From Dyadobacter pollutisoli (GTDB lineage: Bacteria > Bacteroidota > Bacteroidia > Cytophagales > Spirosomataceae), in NCBI RefSeq assembly GCF_026625565.1, contig NZ_CP112998.1, positions 3,040,501-3,104,500 on the forward strand: 64,000 nt of DNA, in the 5' to 3' direction. Position 1 is the first letter of the stretch. Each line of letters begins with the position of its first letter. Below the pieces are notes generated by a model, which saw nothing but the letters and a program-made list of their open reading frames with translations, made no database searches and was not told the DNA's origin. This document shows positions 52,512-61,996 of the stretch, one piece after another. The position numbers and the translations under genes are program-made.

Positions 52512-53852
52512 TCATGCAATATGCGAATTAGACAAGGCAATCTTCGCGTTTTCATCATTTGATAATGATTCCTTTTTATGAAAATCCCGGGCAGCTTTTT
52601 TGGAAAAAAATAAATGGCTGAACCCAAGAGCAAACAGCGCGACCACCGCAACGACGTAGCAGAATTGTATCAGTAAGCCAGACCAATTGAGGTCCTTCAT
52701 AAAAAATTCCTTGTAAAACAGCAGCGCTACACTGCCGAGGTATCCGAATGCGTCGCAGATGTACATAAAAAATCCTGCGTTCGCCTTTATTTTAAAAAGG
52801 GCGATCATGCGCTCAAATAATGCTACCTGAATGGGTGTATAAGCTAAAAACATACCAGTACCCAATATGACCATCCAGCTGAACGGCCCGATCAGCTGGT
52901 AGCTGAATGCCAATGTGCTCAGGCCGCAAATGGCTATACCAAATGCGATCAATCCCTGAATGGCCAGGAATCCCTTCGAATTGCTACGGATCGCTGACAT
53001 GCAACCCACAGACAATAATACAATGGAGCCGCTGATCACTTCTGTCTGAGAGAAAACGGTTTTATCCCAACCTGGCTGAATTTCATTCCAGATCTCTACC
53101 GAAAAATTGTCCCTGAAATCCCGCATGGTAGCCAGCAGAATATAAATGAGTACAAAACCCATGATACCCCAGCCATAATTGCTCATCACCAGTCGCTTAT
53201 CCGCGCTGTTCATGGGCAGCCTCTCCGAACGCAGTAACTTGTCCGACTCGCTGGGCGCTGGAATGACACGCAGCATCCAGGAAAAGAACAAAAAGGCCGG
53301 CGAAAACAACAGGCCAATGATAGCAGGGAGCCAAAATTCGGTCAGCGCGGGAAACACATTGTGAATCTGAAAGTATACTGTTTTCAGAAAACCAGAGGAA
53401 ACGATCAGGCTGATGCTCAGCCCCATACCCAAGGTCTCGGTAAACTTCCTGCCTTCCAGATAACTAAAAATCACACCCCACACCATTCCCAGCGGAAGAC
53501 CATTGAAAAACAGAAAAATAAAGTTGTAAGGCGCAGGCACAAGCCCGAAAAGTACAAGTGATAGTTCTGCGAAAATGATCAGCCCGACGATCAACGTTTG
53601 TCTGAACGAAGGTTTGAGTTCCGATATAACCTTGATACCCACCCACTTGGAGCACATATACCCCAGCACTTGCGCCACAATCAGTACCGTCTTGTAATGA
53701 AAGCCCCAAAGCGCGTAATCCTGATACGTTCCGGCCGTAAACGGTTTTCGAAAAGCATACATACAGAAGTAGGTTCCGAAGGCCGCCACCACACACCAGA
53801 CAACAAAAAACACTTGGGAACGTGCCAGCCATTCCTTGACCCATATCTTCAT
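52512..53852 (-). CDS. DUF5690 family MFS transporter
   Basis: The 446-residue membrane protein has about twelve hydrophobic segments and matches the DUF5690 transporter type, opening with VWCVVAAFGTYFCMYAFRKP. That opening resembles glycerol-3-phosphate/organophosphate antiporters (GlpT/UhpT), where a YAFRK-type motif occurs at the same place. NGLPLGMVWGVIFSYLEGRK lies in the N half. It probably carries an organic phosphate or phosphonate across the inner membrane (inference from this resemblance and context). 27 bases after the metallophosphoesterase gene and 36 before the HAD gene. Confidence 0.88.
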   Translation of the reverse strand: MKIWVKEWLARSQVFFVVWCVVAAFGTYFCMYAFRKPFTAGTYQDYALWGFHYKTVLIVAQVLGYMCSKWVGIKVISELKPSFRQTLIVGLIIFAELSLVLFGLVPAPYNFIFLFFNGLPLGMVWGVIFSYLEGRKFTETLGMGLSISLIVSSGFLKTVYFQIHNVFPALTEFWLPAIIGLLFSPAFLFFSWMLRVIPAPSESDKLLRSERLPMNSADKRLVMSNYGWGIMGFVLIYILLATMRDFRDNFSVEIWNEIQPGWDKTVFSQTEVISGSIVLLSVGCMSAIRSNSKGFLAIQGLIAFGIAICGLSTLAFSYQLIGPFSWMVILGTGMFLAYTPIQVALFERMIALFKIKANAGFFMYICDAFGYLGSVALLFYKEFFMKDLNWSGLLIQFCYVVAVVALFALGFSHLFFSKKAARDFHKKESLSNDENAKIALSNSHIA

Positions 53853-53879
53853 TTGGAACTTAATTTTGTGAGATGAAAA

Positions 53880-54851
53880 TTATAGACGAACGCTGTGATC
53901 ACTGATCCGGGTCGGAAACCGGGCACGCACTTCATCGAGAGTTTCCTTGATGTACGTGGTACTACGGCCCTCAATGATCAGCTTGCCTGCCGGATCAAGG
54001 GTAATGAATGCGTAGAGCGGATCTTTGTAGTAGTGTGCGCCACTATTGGTATAAACATAGGAAGCGCTGTTGATGATAAAATAATGGACGCCATTTCGCT
54101 CACCGTGCCTGTCGTCATGGTCGTGCCCCATGAAAACTGCCGCCACTTTGTTATTTGTCTTCTTGTTACCAGCATTGAAATTGGCCTCGTCGAAGATTTT
54201 CAGGATATCATTGGCATTGCCGAGCTCATCAAAAAAATCACTGAGAAATACCGGTTGGTGCATGAAAACGATCACCGGATGTTGTGCATTTTTCAGGTCT
54301 TCTTTGAGCCAATCCAGCTGTTTCTGATCTGTAAAACTTCTCTTCGGCGAAGGCAGTGGCCCCCAGTTGGATGCATTGTAGTCCACAAGGGTACCGTCGT
54401 CTTTTTTGAGAAAGTTGCGGTCCATCACCACAAAGTGAAATCCGTCCCGGTCGAAAGAGTAGTATCGCTCCGGCATATCCCACATTTTCATGATCGTTTC
54501 CTTATCACAAAAATCCATATCGTGGTTGCCCAGCACATGGTATTTGGGTCCTTTGAAACGGTTCCATTGCTCCATAATACCCGTTATCCCGGCCGTTTTC
54601 GTCGGCCTGCAAAAATCGCCGCACTGCACGATGAAGTCCGGGTTTTCTTTCATGACCGCGTCTATAAACCCTTGCATTCGGGCGTCTTCCGGTTTCCCAA
54701 ACTGCAAATGGTGGAGATCGGTAATGAAACCGAACCGAAGCTTTTTCTTTTGTCCCGACTCACTCGCAGGGATCGCGAACACACTTTGGGCCAGCAATGT
54801 GGTGCCCGCGGCAAGGCCAATATTTTGGATAAAACTTCTCCTGTCTTGCAT
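53880..54851 (-). CDS. Tat-exported metallophosphoesterase
   Basis: The start at 54851 (MQDRRSFIQN) gives 323 residues with a Tat-like signal (DRRSFIQN, then a hydrophobic stretch ending SVFA). The calcineurin-like metal-binding motifs are complete: ITDLHH, QCGDF, LGNHDMD, VFMHQP, and GHDHDDRHG. It is a periplasmic dinuclear-metal phosphatase or phosphodiesterase; exact substrate unknown. It starts 10 bases after the FAD oxidase stop. In this context it may cut a phosphodiester or phosphonate ester. Confidence 0.92.
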   Translation of the reverse strand: MQDRRSFIQNIGLAAGTTLLAQSVFAIPASESGQKKKLRFGFITDLHHLQFGKPEDARMQGFIDAVMKENPDFIVQCGDFCRPTKTAGITGIMEQWNRFKGPKYHVLGNHDMDFCDKETIMKMWDMPERYYSFDRDGFHFVVMDRNFLKKDDGTLVDYNASNWGPLPSPKRSFTDQKQLDWLKEDLKNAQHPVIVFMHQPVFLSDFFDELGNANDILKIFDEANFNAGNKKTNNKVAAVFMGHDHDDRHGERNGVHYFIINSASYVYTNSGAHYYKDPLYAFITLDPAGKLIIEGRSTTYIKETLDEVRARFPTRISDHSVRL

Positions 54852-54861
54852 GTTGATGCCT

Positions 54862-56019
54862 TTATTGGTTAAAAACCTTTCTGATGTTCTCCTGCGCATA
54901 GCCCGCCGAGCAAGTCATACCCTTCCCTCCAATCCCTACCGTGATAAAAATCTTGTCTTCAATGGTGTGTTCGAAGATTTCTTCCTTGTCGTGCAGGCCA
55001 TAATACCCCGCCCAGGTTTCGCTCAGATTGGTCATATCAAAGTCCGCAATCCGGCTTGCCTCTTTCAACATCAGCTGATTAATGTGCTGATTCAGCTCGT
55101 ACCCAAGGTTTTCCTCTTCTCCTATCTTCGCATACTCATGCGAGTCGCCAATGATAACCGTACCGTCGACCGCTTGTTTCAACAGAATGTGAATGCCATA
55201 ACTTTCCAATTCCAGCAAATGGTCCGGTGTTTTCATATTGGCAAATCCTGCGCATTCCGTAAAGGCTTCGTACCGGCGAATGCTCAGGCCGGTACCAATG
55301 TTTCCGGGCAACGCCAGCGAAGGCAATGGTTTTGTTCTCAGCATCTGCAACTTACTGACCGACAGATCCTGCTCTTTGAACAGTTCAGGAAAAAGTATCT
55401 TAAACTCATGCCCCGACGCCACAACTACCCGCTCAGCAGACAGACGTTCGCCACCTGCAAGCGTCACTAACACATTGTCGCCCGAAACACTGCATTCCGT
55501 CACCACCGTCGCCCTCCGCATTTCCAGGCCGGGAAATGAATAGAGCATATACTGATGTATCCTGTGAATGAACAGATTAGGCTCGACGCTCACTTCCTGA
55601 GGGAAATAAAGCGCTTCCCGGCAATAGGAAGCCTTTAATGACGGATATTTTGCCAAAAGCTGCGATTGCGAAAGCAGCTGCGACTCATATCCTTTGGTAT
55701 CATAAGCAGCTTTTAACTCATGGATCAACTGCTGCTCATCGTCGTCGGAAGCAATGTATACCGAACCATTGTTCCGAACCGAGACATCAAAACGTTGCTG
55801 AATGGATTTGTAAAGCGCTGTCCCATACACGCCGTAATCGAACCACTTCCCAGCCATACCCGAGGCGATTACCATGCCAAAATTGCGGACCGTCGCATTA
55901 ACAGGCCGCTGGTCTTTTTCCAAAAGCAACACTTTCTTTCCAGCAGCCGCAGCGTGATAAGCATGAAACGTCCCCAACGCCCCAGCCCCCACAACAATCA
56001 AATCATACTTAGAAGCCAT
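54862..56019 (-). CDS. TIGR03364-type FAD-dependent oxidoreductase
   Basis: The 385-residue cytoplasmic protein has the DAO-fold FAD motif (LIVVGAGALGTFHAYHAAAAG), LLLEKDQRPVNATVRNFGMV, and the C-terminal GIGGKGMTCSAGYA that closes on FAD. It resembles the TIGR03364 clade of glycine-oxidase-like enzymes, which are known to occur beside phosphonatase-like HAD enzymes (TIGR03351). The expected chemistry is oxidative deamination of an amine such as an aminoalkylphosphonate, giving the aldehyde used by the HAD enzyme. Separated from the phosphodiesterase gene by an unusual NTGA repeat. Confidence 0.9.
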   Translation of the reverse strand: MASKYDLIVVGAGALGTFHAYHAAAAGKKVLLLEKDQRPVNATVRNFGMVIASGMAGKWFDYGVYGTALYKSIQQRFDVSVRNNGSVYIASDDDEQQLIHELKAAYDTKGYESQLLSQSQLLAKYPSLKASYCREALYFPQEVSVEPNLFIHRIHQYMLYSFPGLEMRRATVVTECSVSGDNVLVTLAGGERLSAERVVVASGHEFKILFPELFKEQDLSVSKLQMLRTKPLPSLALPGNIGTGLSIRRYEAFTECAGFANMKTPDHLLELESYGIHILLKQAVDGTVIIGDSHEYAKIGEEENLGYELNQHINQLMLKEASRIADFDMTNLSETWAGYYGLHDKEEIFEHTIEDKIFITVGIGGKGMTCSAGYAQENIRKVFNQ

Positions 56020-56047
56020 TCAATCAAAAATTTAGAATTACACCCAC

Positions 56048-56091
56048 TCATTCACTCATTCACTCATTCACTCATTCAATCATTCAATCAT
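56048..56091 (-). repeat. Array of eleven NTGA tetramers between two genes
   Basis: Reading the minus strand, eleven tandem four-base units ATGA, TTGA or GTGA run from 56091 to 56048, mostly alternating. The array begins with the TGA stop of the phosphodiesterase gene and ends 28 bases before the start codon of the FAD oxidase. Each unit is a potential start/stop overlap, and the unit length shifts frame every repeat. Confidence 0.9.
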
Positions 56092-57170
56092 TTCTTAAAA
56101 ACCGACTGCACCACCTCTCCCACGGGATGGTTTGCTGTAAACTTGAATCCCATAATGCGCGCGGCGGTCTGCGCAAACTGGTCCTGATAGATCTGCACTT
56201 TGTCCTTCATTTCTCCTCCCGCCCGTGTATCCGGGCCTATGATTGCCAGGAACGTTTCGTTAGACCCAGGCGCCGAGGTACCGTGGCTTGTCCAGCGCGC
56301 GCCAGTGCCGCGGCCATGATCGGGATAGATCATAAATGTGGTTTTGTCTTTATAAAACGGGTCCTTTTGCATGGTCTCCCACAGGCTTGCAATCATGGCG
56401 TCCAGATAATGCGCTGCATCCAGGAAAGAATCGTACTCTCCCGAGTGTCCAAAATTGTCAGGATCGGCAAAATCAATGTGAACCACTTTGGGATGATTGG
56501 CCATGACGTACGACTTGGTCATAGCATAGGTATGTGCGTCAAAACGGATACCGTCGCCAAAATAGTCCGGTATGAATTTCTGCTGTTCGTTTGCAAGAAC
56601 CTGCGCCTCCGACAAGTTTGCCCCTTTCACAACTTCACCCGGAATGTTCACCAGCATTCCGTTACGCTCACGGTTCACGATCCTGAACACGGCGTCCCAG
56701 GAAGCGAATGTGACTACCTTACCCTTGAAGCCTTTTTGTTTGTCGAAAAATTCTAGGACATTCTCATTCGGGTTGTTCGGATAACTGTTGCTATTGATTT
56801 TTTCATCATAAAAACCACACAGCGTTTCGCTCCGTCCGGGATACGAAAACCAGTATTTATTTTTGACATTCACATTGTTTCCAAGGTCCCTGTTGCCATA
56901 AAGCTGTCCCTTACCTGCGATTGTTTTCCAGAAAAAAGGCATCAGTTTCTGTCTGCGCTCAACCGCCGACGCAGCCCAGTATTTCTTAAAAAGAGTCGCA
57001 GAATCCTGTTTATAATATTTTTTATTGAAAATCAATGTAGAATCCGCGCCGTGGAAGATCTCCTGCCAGCGATAGCCATCAATGGAAATCAGGACGATGT
57101 TTTTGGTTTGCTGGGCGTACCCTGTGAGGGCACACGCCAGCAATGAAAGAACCAGAAATTTACTTTTCAT
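56088..57170 (-). CDS. Secreted alkaline-phosphatase-superfamily phosphodiesterase
   Basis: The start at 57170 (MKSKFLVLSL) opens a signal peptide ending GYAQ; the mature periplasmic enzyme is about 340 residues. Type I phosphodiesterase/nucleotide pyrophosphatase motifs: metal-binding VLISIDGYRW, candidate Ser nucleophile in FSYPGRSETLCG, HIDFADPDNFGHSG and IYPDHGRG for the second metal set. It should hydrolyse phosphomono- or diesters, possibly phosphonate monoesters, since this superfamily includes phosphonate monoester hydrolases. It follows SusD by 37 bases, so it probably acts on what SusCD brings in. Confidence 0.9.
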   Translation of the reverse strand: MKSKFLVLSLLACALTGYAQQTKNIVLISIDGYRWQEIFHGADSTLIFNKKYYKQDSATLFKKYWAASAVERRQKLMPFFWKTIAGKGQLYGNRDLGNNVNVKNKYWFSYPGRSETLCGFYDEKINSNSYPNNPNENVLEFFDKQKGFKGKVVTFASWDAVFRIVNRERNGMLVNIPGEVVKGANLSEAQVLANEQQKFIPDYFGDGIRFDAHTYAMTKSYVMANHPKVVHIDFADPDNFGHSGEYDSFLDAAHYLDAMIASLWETMQKDPFYKDKTTFMIYPDHGRGTGARWTSHGTSAPGSNETFLAIIGPDTRAGGEMKDKVQIYQDQFAQTAARIMGFKFTANHPVGEVVQSVFKK

Positions 57171-57207
57171 TCTGTATTTTAATAGGTTTAGGAATATAAA
57201 AAATGCC

Positions 57208-58686
57208 TTATTTAACCAGCCACATTTCACCATTCTGCGTATCAGCACCGCTGTATTGCGCCTGAATCGCAGCTTTCACATTGACTTCATTGGTAGTGTA
57301 TTCCGATGTCGGGTAAGCCCAGCGCACTGGGATCTGGTTGTTATTGGCATTAGCCTGGCCGATATCAAATGTAGGCACACCTGTTCTGCGGTAGTCGTAA
57401 AAAGCCTGCTTACCAGAGTTCTCAAAAAAGGACATATACTTTTGTTCGAGGATTTTATTGAGCCCCTGAGCAGCCGTGGCAGGATATGGATTTGCTGCGA
57501 TAAAACCCGCAACCGCCGCAGCGCCGATGCTGTAAAATTTCATCGATTCTTCAATGCCTTTCTGATAGTAGGTAGCGGCACTACCGGTTGCCCAGCCGCG
57601 GTTAATGCCTTCTGCTATCGCGAAATTCACTTCCGGTGCGCCCAGCTGGATCGCAGGCACGCCCGCCGCCGAAGTTTCCCAAAAATCAAAGTTGATCATC
57701 GACAAAAGACCCTTACTCGATTGGTCCAGCAATGTTGATTGCAGATCACCGGTTTTTCCGCCTCCATACCTGGCAAATACGTCCGTATTTTTCACGAGCG
57801 CTTCGGCGGGAAGAGCAACAACCATCAGACGCGGGTCCTGGGTCGCTTTGGCAATATCCACGTAAGTAGCGCCCAATGTGTTCCTTTTATCGTTTTTAAC
57901 GACTACTCCATTACTTGGCCAAAGCGGATAGGTATTGAAAGTGTTGTAAACGATCTGAAAATTGTCAGCATTGGTAAGGATCAGCGGATACTTGGCCGGG
58001 TTCGCCACAATGGTAGCAAACTGTTGTTTTACATTCAATTCAGGGGTATCATCGGCGCGATTGCTCAGGCTGATCAACGTTCTCAAACGGAAGGAGTTAA
58101 CCAGTTTCTGCCATTTGGAAAGATCACCATTGTAGATAAAATCACTCGGAACCGTGACACGTTTTTCGATCAATGCAGGAAGTTCAGCATTCGCTTCGTC
58201 CAGCCATTTCAGCACCTGAATGTAAACATCCTTCTGGCTGTCGTATTTCGGCTTGAAATTCTGATCGCTTACACCTTTCATTGCTTCCGTCATCGGTATG
58301 TCGCCGAACATTTCAGTGGCGCGGCTGTAAAAGTAGGCTTTGAAGAATTTGGCCATCGTTTTATACGGTGCACCCAGCTCGCCCATTTTCTCCGCCTCTA
58401 TTTCCATCTGGTTTACATTTCTCAATGTCGTGTAAAATCCGTCGTAACTTCCACTGGTCCAGCTGTAAGGCTGTCCTTCATAATAAGCTTCGTTCTGGGT
58501 CATATACTGGTTGTGACGCTGATCGGTACTCCATGGAGAGTCATAAGTGTTCAGCAGAATGCCAGTCAGCATCAGATCGGCGGATGGCTTTGTGATCGCT
58601 CCCGGGTCTTTTTGCGGGTCGGGGATATCCTCGCAGGATGCCAGGCAAATCGCGAGCGAAAGGATTATATATTTAAGGTTTTTCAT
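57208..58686 (-). CDS. susD: SusD/RagB family lipoprotein of the phosphorus locus
   Basis: The 492-residue protein has a lipoprotein signal ending CLASC. The helical SusD scaffold is visible (QYMTQNEAYYEGQPYSW, MAKFFKAYFYSRATEMFGDI, VNSFRLRTLISLSNRA) with the C-terminal block EQKYMSFFENSGKQAFYDYR and VRWAYPTSEYTTN. This is the type often classed as SusD-like 2. It lies 11 bases after susC. It should bind the surface ligand for this operon, which by context is a phosphorylated or phosphonylated compound rather than a plain glycan. Confidence 0.94.
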   Translation of the reverse strand: MKNLKYIILSLAICLASCEDIPDPQKDPGAITKPSADLMLTGILLNTYDSPWSTDQRHNQYMTQNEAYYEGQPYSWTSGSYDGFYTTLRNVNQMEIEAEKMGELGAPYKTMAKFFKAYFYSRATEMFGDIPMTEAMKGVSDQNFKPKYDSQKDVYIQVLKWLDEANAELPALIEKRVTVPSDFIYNGDLSKWQKLVNSFRLRTLISLSNRADDTPELNVKQQFATIVANPAKYPLILTNADNFQIVYNTFNTYPLWPSNGVVVKNDKRNTLGATYVDIAKATQDPRLMVVALPAEALVKNTDVFARYGGGKTGDLQSTLLDQSSKGLLSMINFDFWETSAAGVPAIQLGAPEVNFAIAEGINRGWATGSAATYYQKGIEESMKFYSIGAAAVAGFIAANPYPATAAQGLNKILEQKYMSFFENSGKQAFYDYRRTGVPTFDIGQANANNNQIPVRWAYPTSEYTTNEVNVKAAIQAQYSGADTQNGEMWLVK

Positions 58687-58697
58687 TGCGCTTTTGA

Positions 58698-61600
58698 TTA
58701 AAATGTCAGATTGAGGTTAGCACCGAAACTTTTGACCGATGGAGTCTGGAAACTTGTCGTGGTTCCTGTAAACTGGTCCAGATCGATGTTGCGGGTATAT
58801 TTTCCGGTGAAGTAAAATAGGTTTCTACCCACGAGAGAAATGCTCGCTGCGGATGCAAAACGGGTTTTTGCCAAAAGTTTTGCAGGTAAATTGTAGCTGA
58901 TCACCACTTCTCTCAGCTTCACATAAGTCCGGTTTTTCGCCGCCACATAAGCCGATTGATAGTAGTTGGTCGCCCAGGCTTGCCACAGAACGGGCACATC
59001 GTTCGTTGCGAACTCCCGCGTGTCGGACACTACATTTCCGTCCTGGTCGGTATTCAGCTGACCTTTTACAATCCGCTGGCCGTCGGTCATTACGCTGCCT
59101 TTGTAGCCTTCGGTATCCCTGTTGTTCCAGTCTTTCAAACGAAACTCACTCGCAGATTCCGGCGCGGTTCCGCTACCAAACTGCTTGGTATACATGTAAT
59201 TATTTACTTTTCCACCAAAGCGGCCATCAACCTGGAAACTCAACACCACCGATTTGTATTTGAATGTGTTATTGATCCCGGCGCTGAACTTGTTGTCGTA
59301 GTACCCGATTTTGGAGTTATACGGATTGTAAGCTGGCATTCCATTCGTACCCACGATCATATTTCCCTGCTGGTCACGCTGAAAATCCCTGATAAAGTAA
59401 CCGTCTGAGCGGTCACCCACCTTGATGTTTCCGTCGCGCATTTGCGTACCATTGATTTTATTGAGCCACCGGTGATTGGTTGACCAGTTAGCCGCTACAT
59501 TCCATGAAAAATCTTCCAGTTTAATCGCAGTTCCTTCGACGGTCAATTCCGCTCCTTTTCTGATGTAGGTATAGGCATTCTGCTGGATACCGGATACGCC
59601 GGAAGTGACCGAAGTAGGGACGCTCACGATACCAGGGCCTTCCACATTCCGGAAAATCGCAGCATCAACAGCCAGTCTGTTTTGGAAAAAACGTACTTCA
59701 AGACCCAGTTCCAATGTTTTCACGCGCGCAGCCTGCAAATTGTCGCTATACAAAGTTCCGGTATAACTTACGCCGGTATAGGAATTGTTCCAGCGACCTG
59801 AATTTGAGTAGGTTGGAATTAAGCTGTAAATCCCGTACTGATCATTTTCATTTACAAAATCACTCGCCACGTTGGCATACGAACCTCTCAATTTCACGAA
59901 CGATATTTTCTGAGGAAAGGAAATCACTTCCGAAAGCACAGCGCTCATCGAAGCCGACGGATAAAAATAGGTGTTGTTCTTAATCGGCATCGTACTTGAT
60001 TTGTCCACGCGGCCCGTCACGTTCAGGAACAGAAAGTCCCTGTAATCCATGTCCACAAAACCATACACACTACCTACCTGACGTTTGGCATAATCATTAC
60101 TGGAAGTTGAAGGCTGCACCGAGTTAGACAATGCATAAACGCCCGGCACGATCAATCCCTTTGTGGTAACCCCGTACAGCGAGCTCACTTTCACTGAGCG
60201 CAGGTTTCCATAAAGAGATGCATTCAGGCCAAATTGCTGTCCAAAACGCTTTTCATATTTTACAGAGGCCTCCGTGTTGTTTTCAAAAAAGTTATCATAG
60301 GTCTCTGAATATCCTCCTGCCTGGTTCGGAAAACCAAAATTGTAAAGGTTGGAAGATATCGGGGCGCGGGTACTGCGGTTTCTGTTCCAGGCGCTCAAAT
60401 TGGTGCGCAGGTTGAATGTCAGGTTGTCGGTAGCTTTATAGTTTGCCTGCACAAACCCGTAAGTATCTGTCTTATAGTAGGTTTTCAAAGCCTCATACGC
60501 AGTCATCCAGGGGTTATCGTAAATGGTGTATTCACGGTTGTACTGCTGCTGGTTTTCCTTTCCTGGCTGCCAGTAGTTGCGCAGGTCATTCACATCATAG
60601 TCCACACCACCCCAAACCGTAAATACGTAAATCGGGCTGGCAGGACCGTAATCCAATGTAGGATAATTGGGAGAATACTGACGGTTATAGTTGATACTGG
60701 CATCAAAACGCAGCTTTTTACCTGCATTGATCCCACCGGCAATGTTAACCGTTGTTCCGCCCAGTTTGGTATTAGGAACCTGCCCGCGCTGAAACAGCTG
60801 TGAAACCGACAAACGAAAATCACCGAAATCACTTTTATTCGAAATAGCAATGTTGTTGGTGCTCAAAAGCCCGTTTCTTAAAAAGTTGGTCAGGTTATCT
60901 TTACCTCTGGCAAGCCAGGGAAGCGGGATCAACTTGCCTGTCTGAGGGTCTCTTTCGCTATTATATTGGGTAATGGGCTGACCTTCAAACCTTGGCCCCC
61001 AGATATTGTAATCATTGTCATTGATACCACCGCCGCGGCCATCCACGAAGGAATATTGGAAGTTACTACCCGGGCCGTACTCAGTCTGGTACTTAGGAAT
61101 AGCATTGAAACCAGTCTGTAACTGCGTGCTGGAATTGAAATCGACTGTAAAACCCTTCTTACCCGAGGATCCTTTTTTAGTAGTAATGATGATCGCACCA
61201 TTCTGGCCCCTGTTACCATATAATGCGGCAGCACTCGCCCCTTTCAGAACCGAGTAAGTTTCAATGTCGTCCGGACTAAGGTTCCAGGAATCCGTATTAA
61301 TAGGTACACCGTCCACTACATACAAAACACCGCTACGTCCCCTCAATGTCACATTGGGATTCGAGAACAGGTCAGGACTTTGGGCAATTGTCAAACCGGC
61401 CACTTTACCGGTCAGAGAGCTGATCGCATTGGGTTCGCGGGCTTTTACCATCGTGGCGCCCTTCACTTCCTGCACCGCATATCCCACTGCTTTTTTCTCT
61501 TTTTTGATACCCAATGCAGTCACCACAACTTCATTCAGCTGCCTCGGGTCTGCACTTAAAGATACATTGACGGCCGTCTGGCTTCCAGGCTGTACTTCCT

Positions 61601-61955
61601 GACTCACAAAACCCAGAAATGAGAAGATCAGCACATTGCTGCCATTCTCCATTTCAATGGAATAGTTACCGAATGCATCCGTGATCGTTCCTTTTGAACT
61701 TCCCTTGATCAATACATTCACACCTGCCAGTGGTTCGCTATTGGCAGCGTCAACCACTTTACCGGTAATTTTTTCAATAACAATAACAGCTGTCGAACCG
61801 GAACCCACACTGGTATACGTCGCAGTGTTTGAATCAGCCATTCCCGAGGTTCCGGAAACGGCGGGGAAGCAGAGCCCGGTGATTAAAAGCAGGCAGGTTG
61901 GCAAAAAGCCCTTTGTCCAGTAAGGGCCTTCCAAATAGTAAACCTTGTTTTTCAT
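58698..61955 (-). CDS. susC: SusC/RagA family TonB-linked outer membrane transporter of the phosphorus locus
   Basis: The 1085-residue protein has an N-terminal signal region (FLPTCLLLITGLCFPAV), a carboxypeptidase-like domain (ITGKVVDAANSEPLAGVNVL), TonB-box-like EVVVTALGIKKEKK, a plug (VTLRGRSGVLYVVDGVPI, TYSVLKGASAAALYGNRGQN) and a large barrel ending LNLTF. It is the first gene of the seven-gene operon. An inverted repeat and a sigma-54-like element sit just upstream, and a sigma-54-type response regulator is encoded 312 bases further on the same strand. Confidence 0.95.
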   Translation of the reverse strand: MKNKVYYLEGPYWTKGFLPTCLLLITGLCFPAVSGTSGMADSNTATYTSVGSGSTAVIVIEKITGKVVDAANSEPLAGVNVLIKGSSKGTITDAFGNYSIEMENGSNVLIFSFLGFVSQEVQPGSQTAVNVSLSADPRQLNEVVVTALGIKKEKKAVGYAVQEVKGATMVKAREPNAISSLTGKVAGLTIAQSPDLFSNPNVTLRGRSGVLYVVDGVPINTDSWNLSPDDIETYSVLKGASAAALYGNRGQNGAIIITTKKGSSGKKGFTVDFNSSTQLQTGFNAIPKYQTEYGPGSNFQYSFVDGRGGGINDNDYNIWGPRFEGQPITQYNSERDPQTGKLIPLPWLARGKDNLTNFLRNGLLSTNNIAISNKSDFGDFRLSVSQLFQRGQVPNTKLGGTTVNIAGGINAGKKLRFDASINYNRQYSPNYPTLDYGPASPIYVFTVWGGVDYDVNDLRNYWQPGKENQQQYNREYTIYDNPWMTAYEALKTYYKTDTYGFVQANYKATDNLTFNLRTNLSAWNRNRSTRAPISSNLYNFGFPNQAGGYSETYDNFFENNTEASVKYEKRFGQQFGLNASLYGNLRSVKVSSLYGVTTKGLIVPGVYALSNSVQPSTSSNDYAKRQVGSVYGFVDMDYRDFLFLNVTGRVDKSSTMPIKNNTYFYPSASMSAVLSEVISFPQKISFVKLRGSYANVASDFVNENDQYGIYSLIPTYSNSGRWNNSYTGVSYTGTLYSDNLQAARVKTLELGLEVRFFQNRLAVDAAIFRNVEGPGIVSVPTSVTSGVSGIQQNAYTYIRKGAELTVEGTAIKLEDFSWNVAANWSTNHRWLNKINGTQMRDGNIKVGDRSDGYFIRDFQRDQQGNMIVGTNGMPAYNPYNSKIGYYDNKFSAGINNTFKYKSVVLSFQVDGRFGGKVNNYMYTKQFGSGTAPESASEFRLKDWNNRDTEGYKGSVMTDGQRIVKGQLNTDQDGNVVSDTREFATNDVPVLWQAWATNYYQSAYVAAKNRTYVKLREVVISYNLPAKLLAKTRFASAASISLVGRNLFYFTGKYTRNIDLDQFTGTTTSFQTPSVKSFGANLNLTF

Positions 61956-61972
61956 AGATAAGGATTGAGTGT

Positions 61973-61996
61973 TCGCTTTTCTATATCAAAAAGCGA
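61973..61996. promoter_or_regulatory. Inverted repeat 17 bases upstream of susC
   Basis: Arms tcgctttt and aaaagcga are perfect 8-base reverse complements around an 8-base centre. The position suits an operator or a 5' leader hairpin controlling the seven-gene operon. It overlaps the sigma-54-like element. Confidence 0.5.

Noticed and set aside
53895..54872. 325-residue plus-strand open frame
   Set aside because: It lies antisense to the metallophosphoesterase, whose five metal motifs are intact. The antisense translation has no recognisable domain.
56048..56091. CRISPR-like or satellite array
   Set aside because: The unit is four bases with no spacers, so it is a simple tandem repeat.
57739..58701. 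320-residue plus-strand open frame
   Set aside because: Antisense to the SusD gene; no signal, motif or spacing that suggests a gene.
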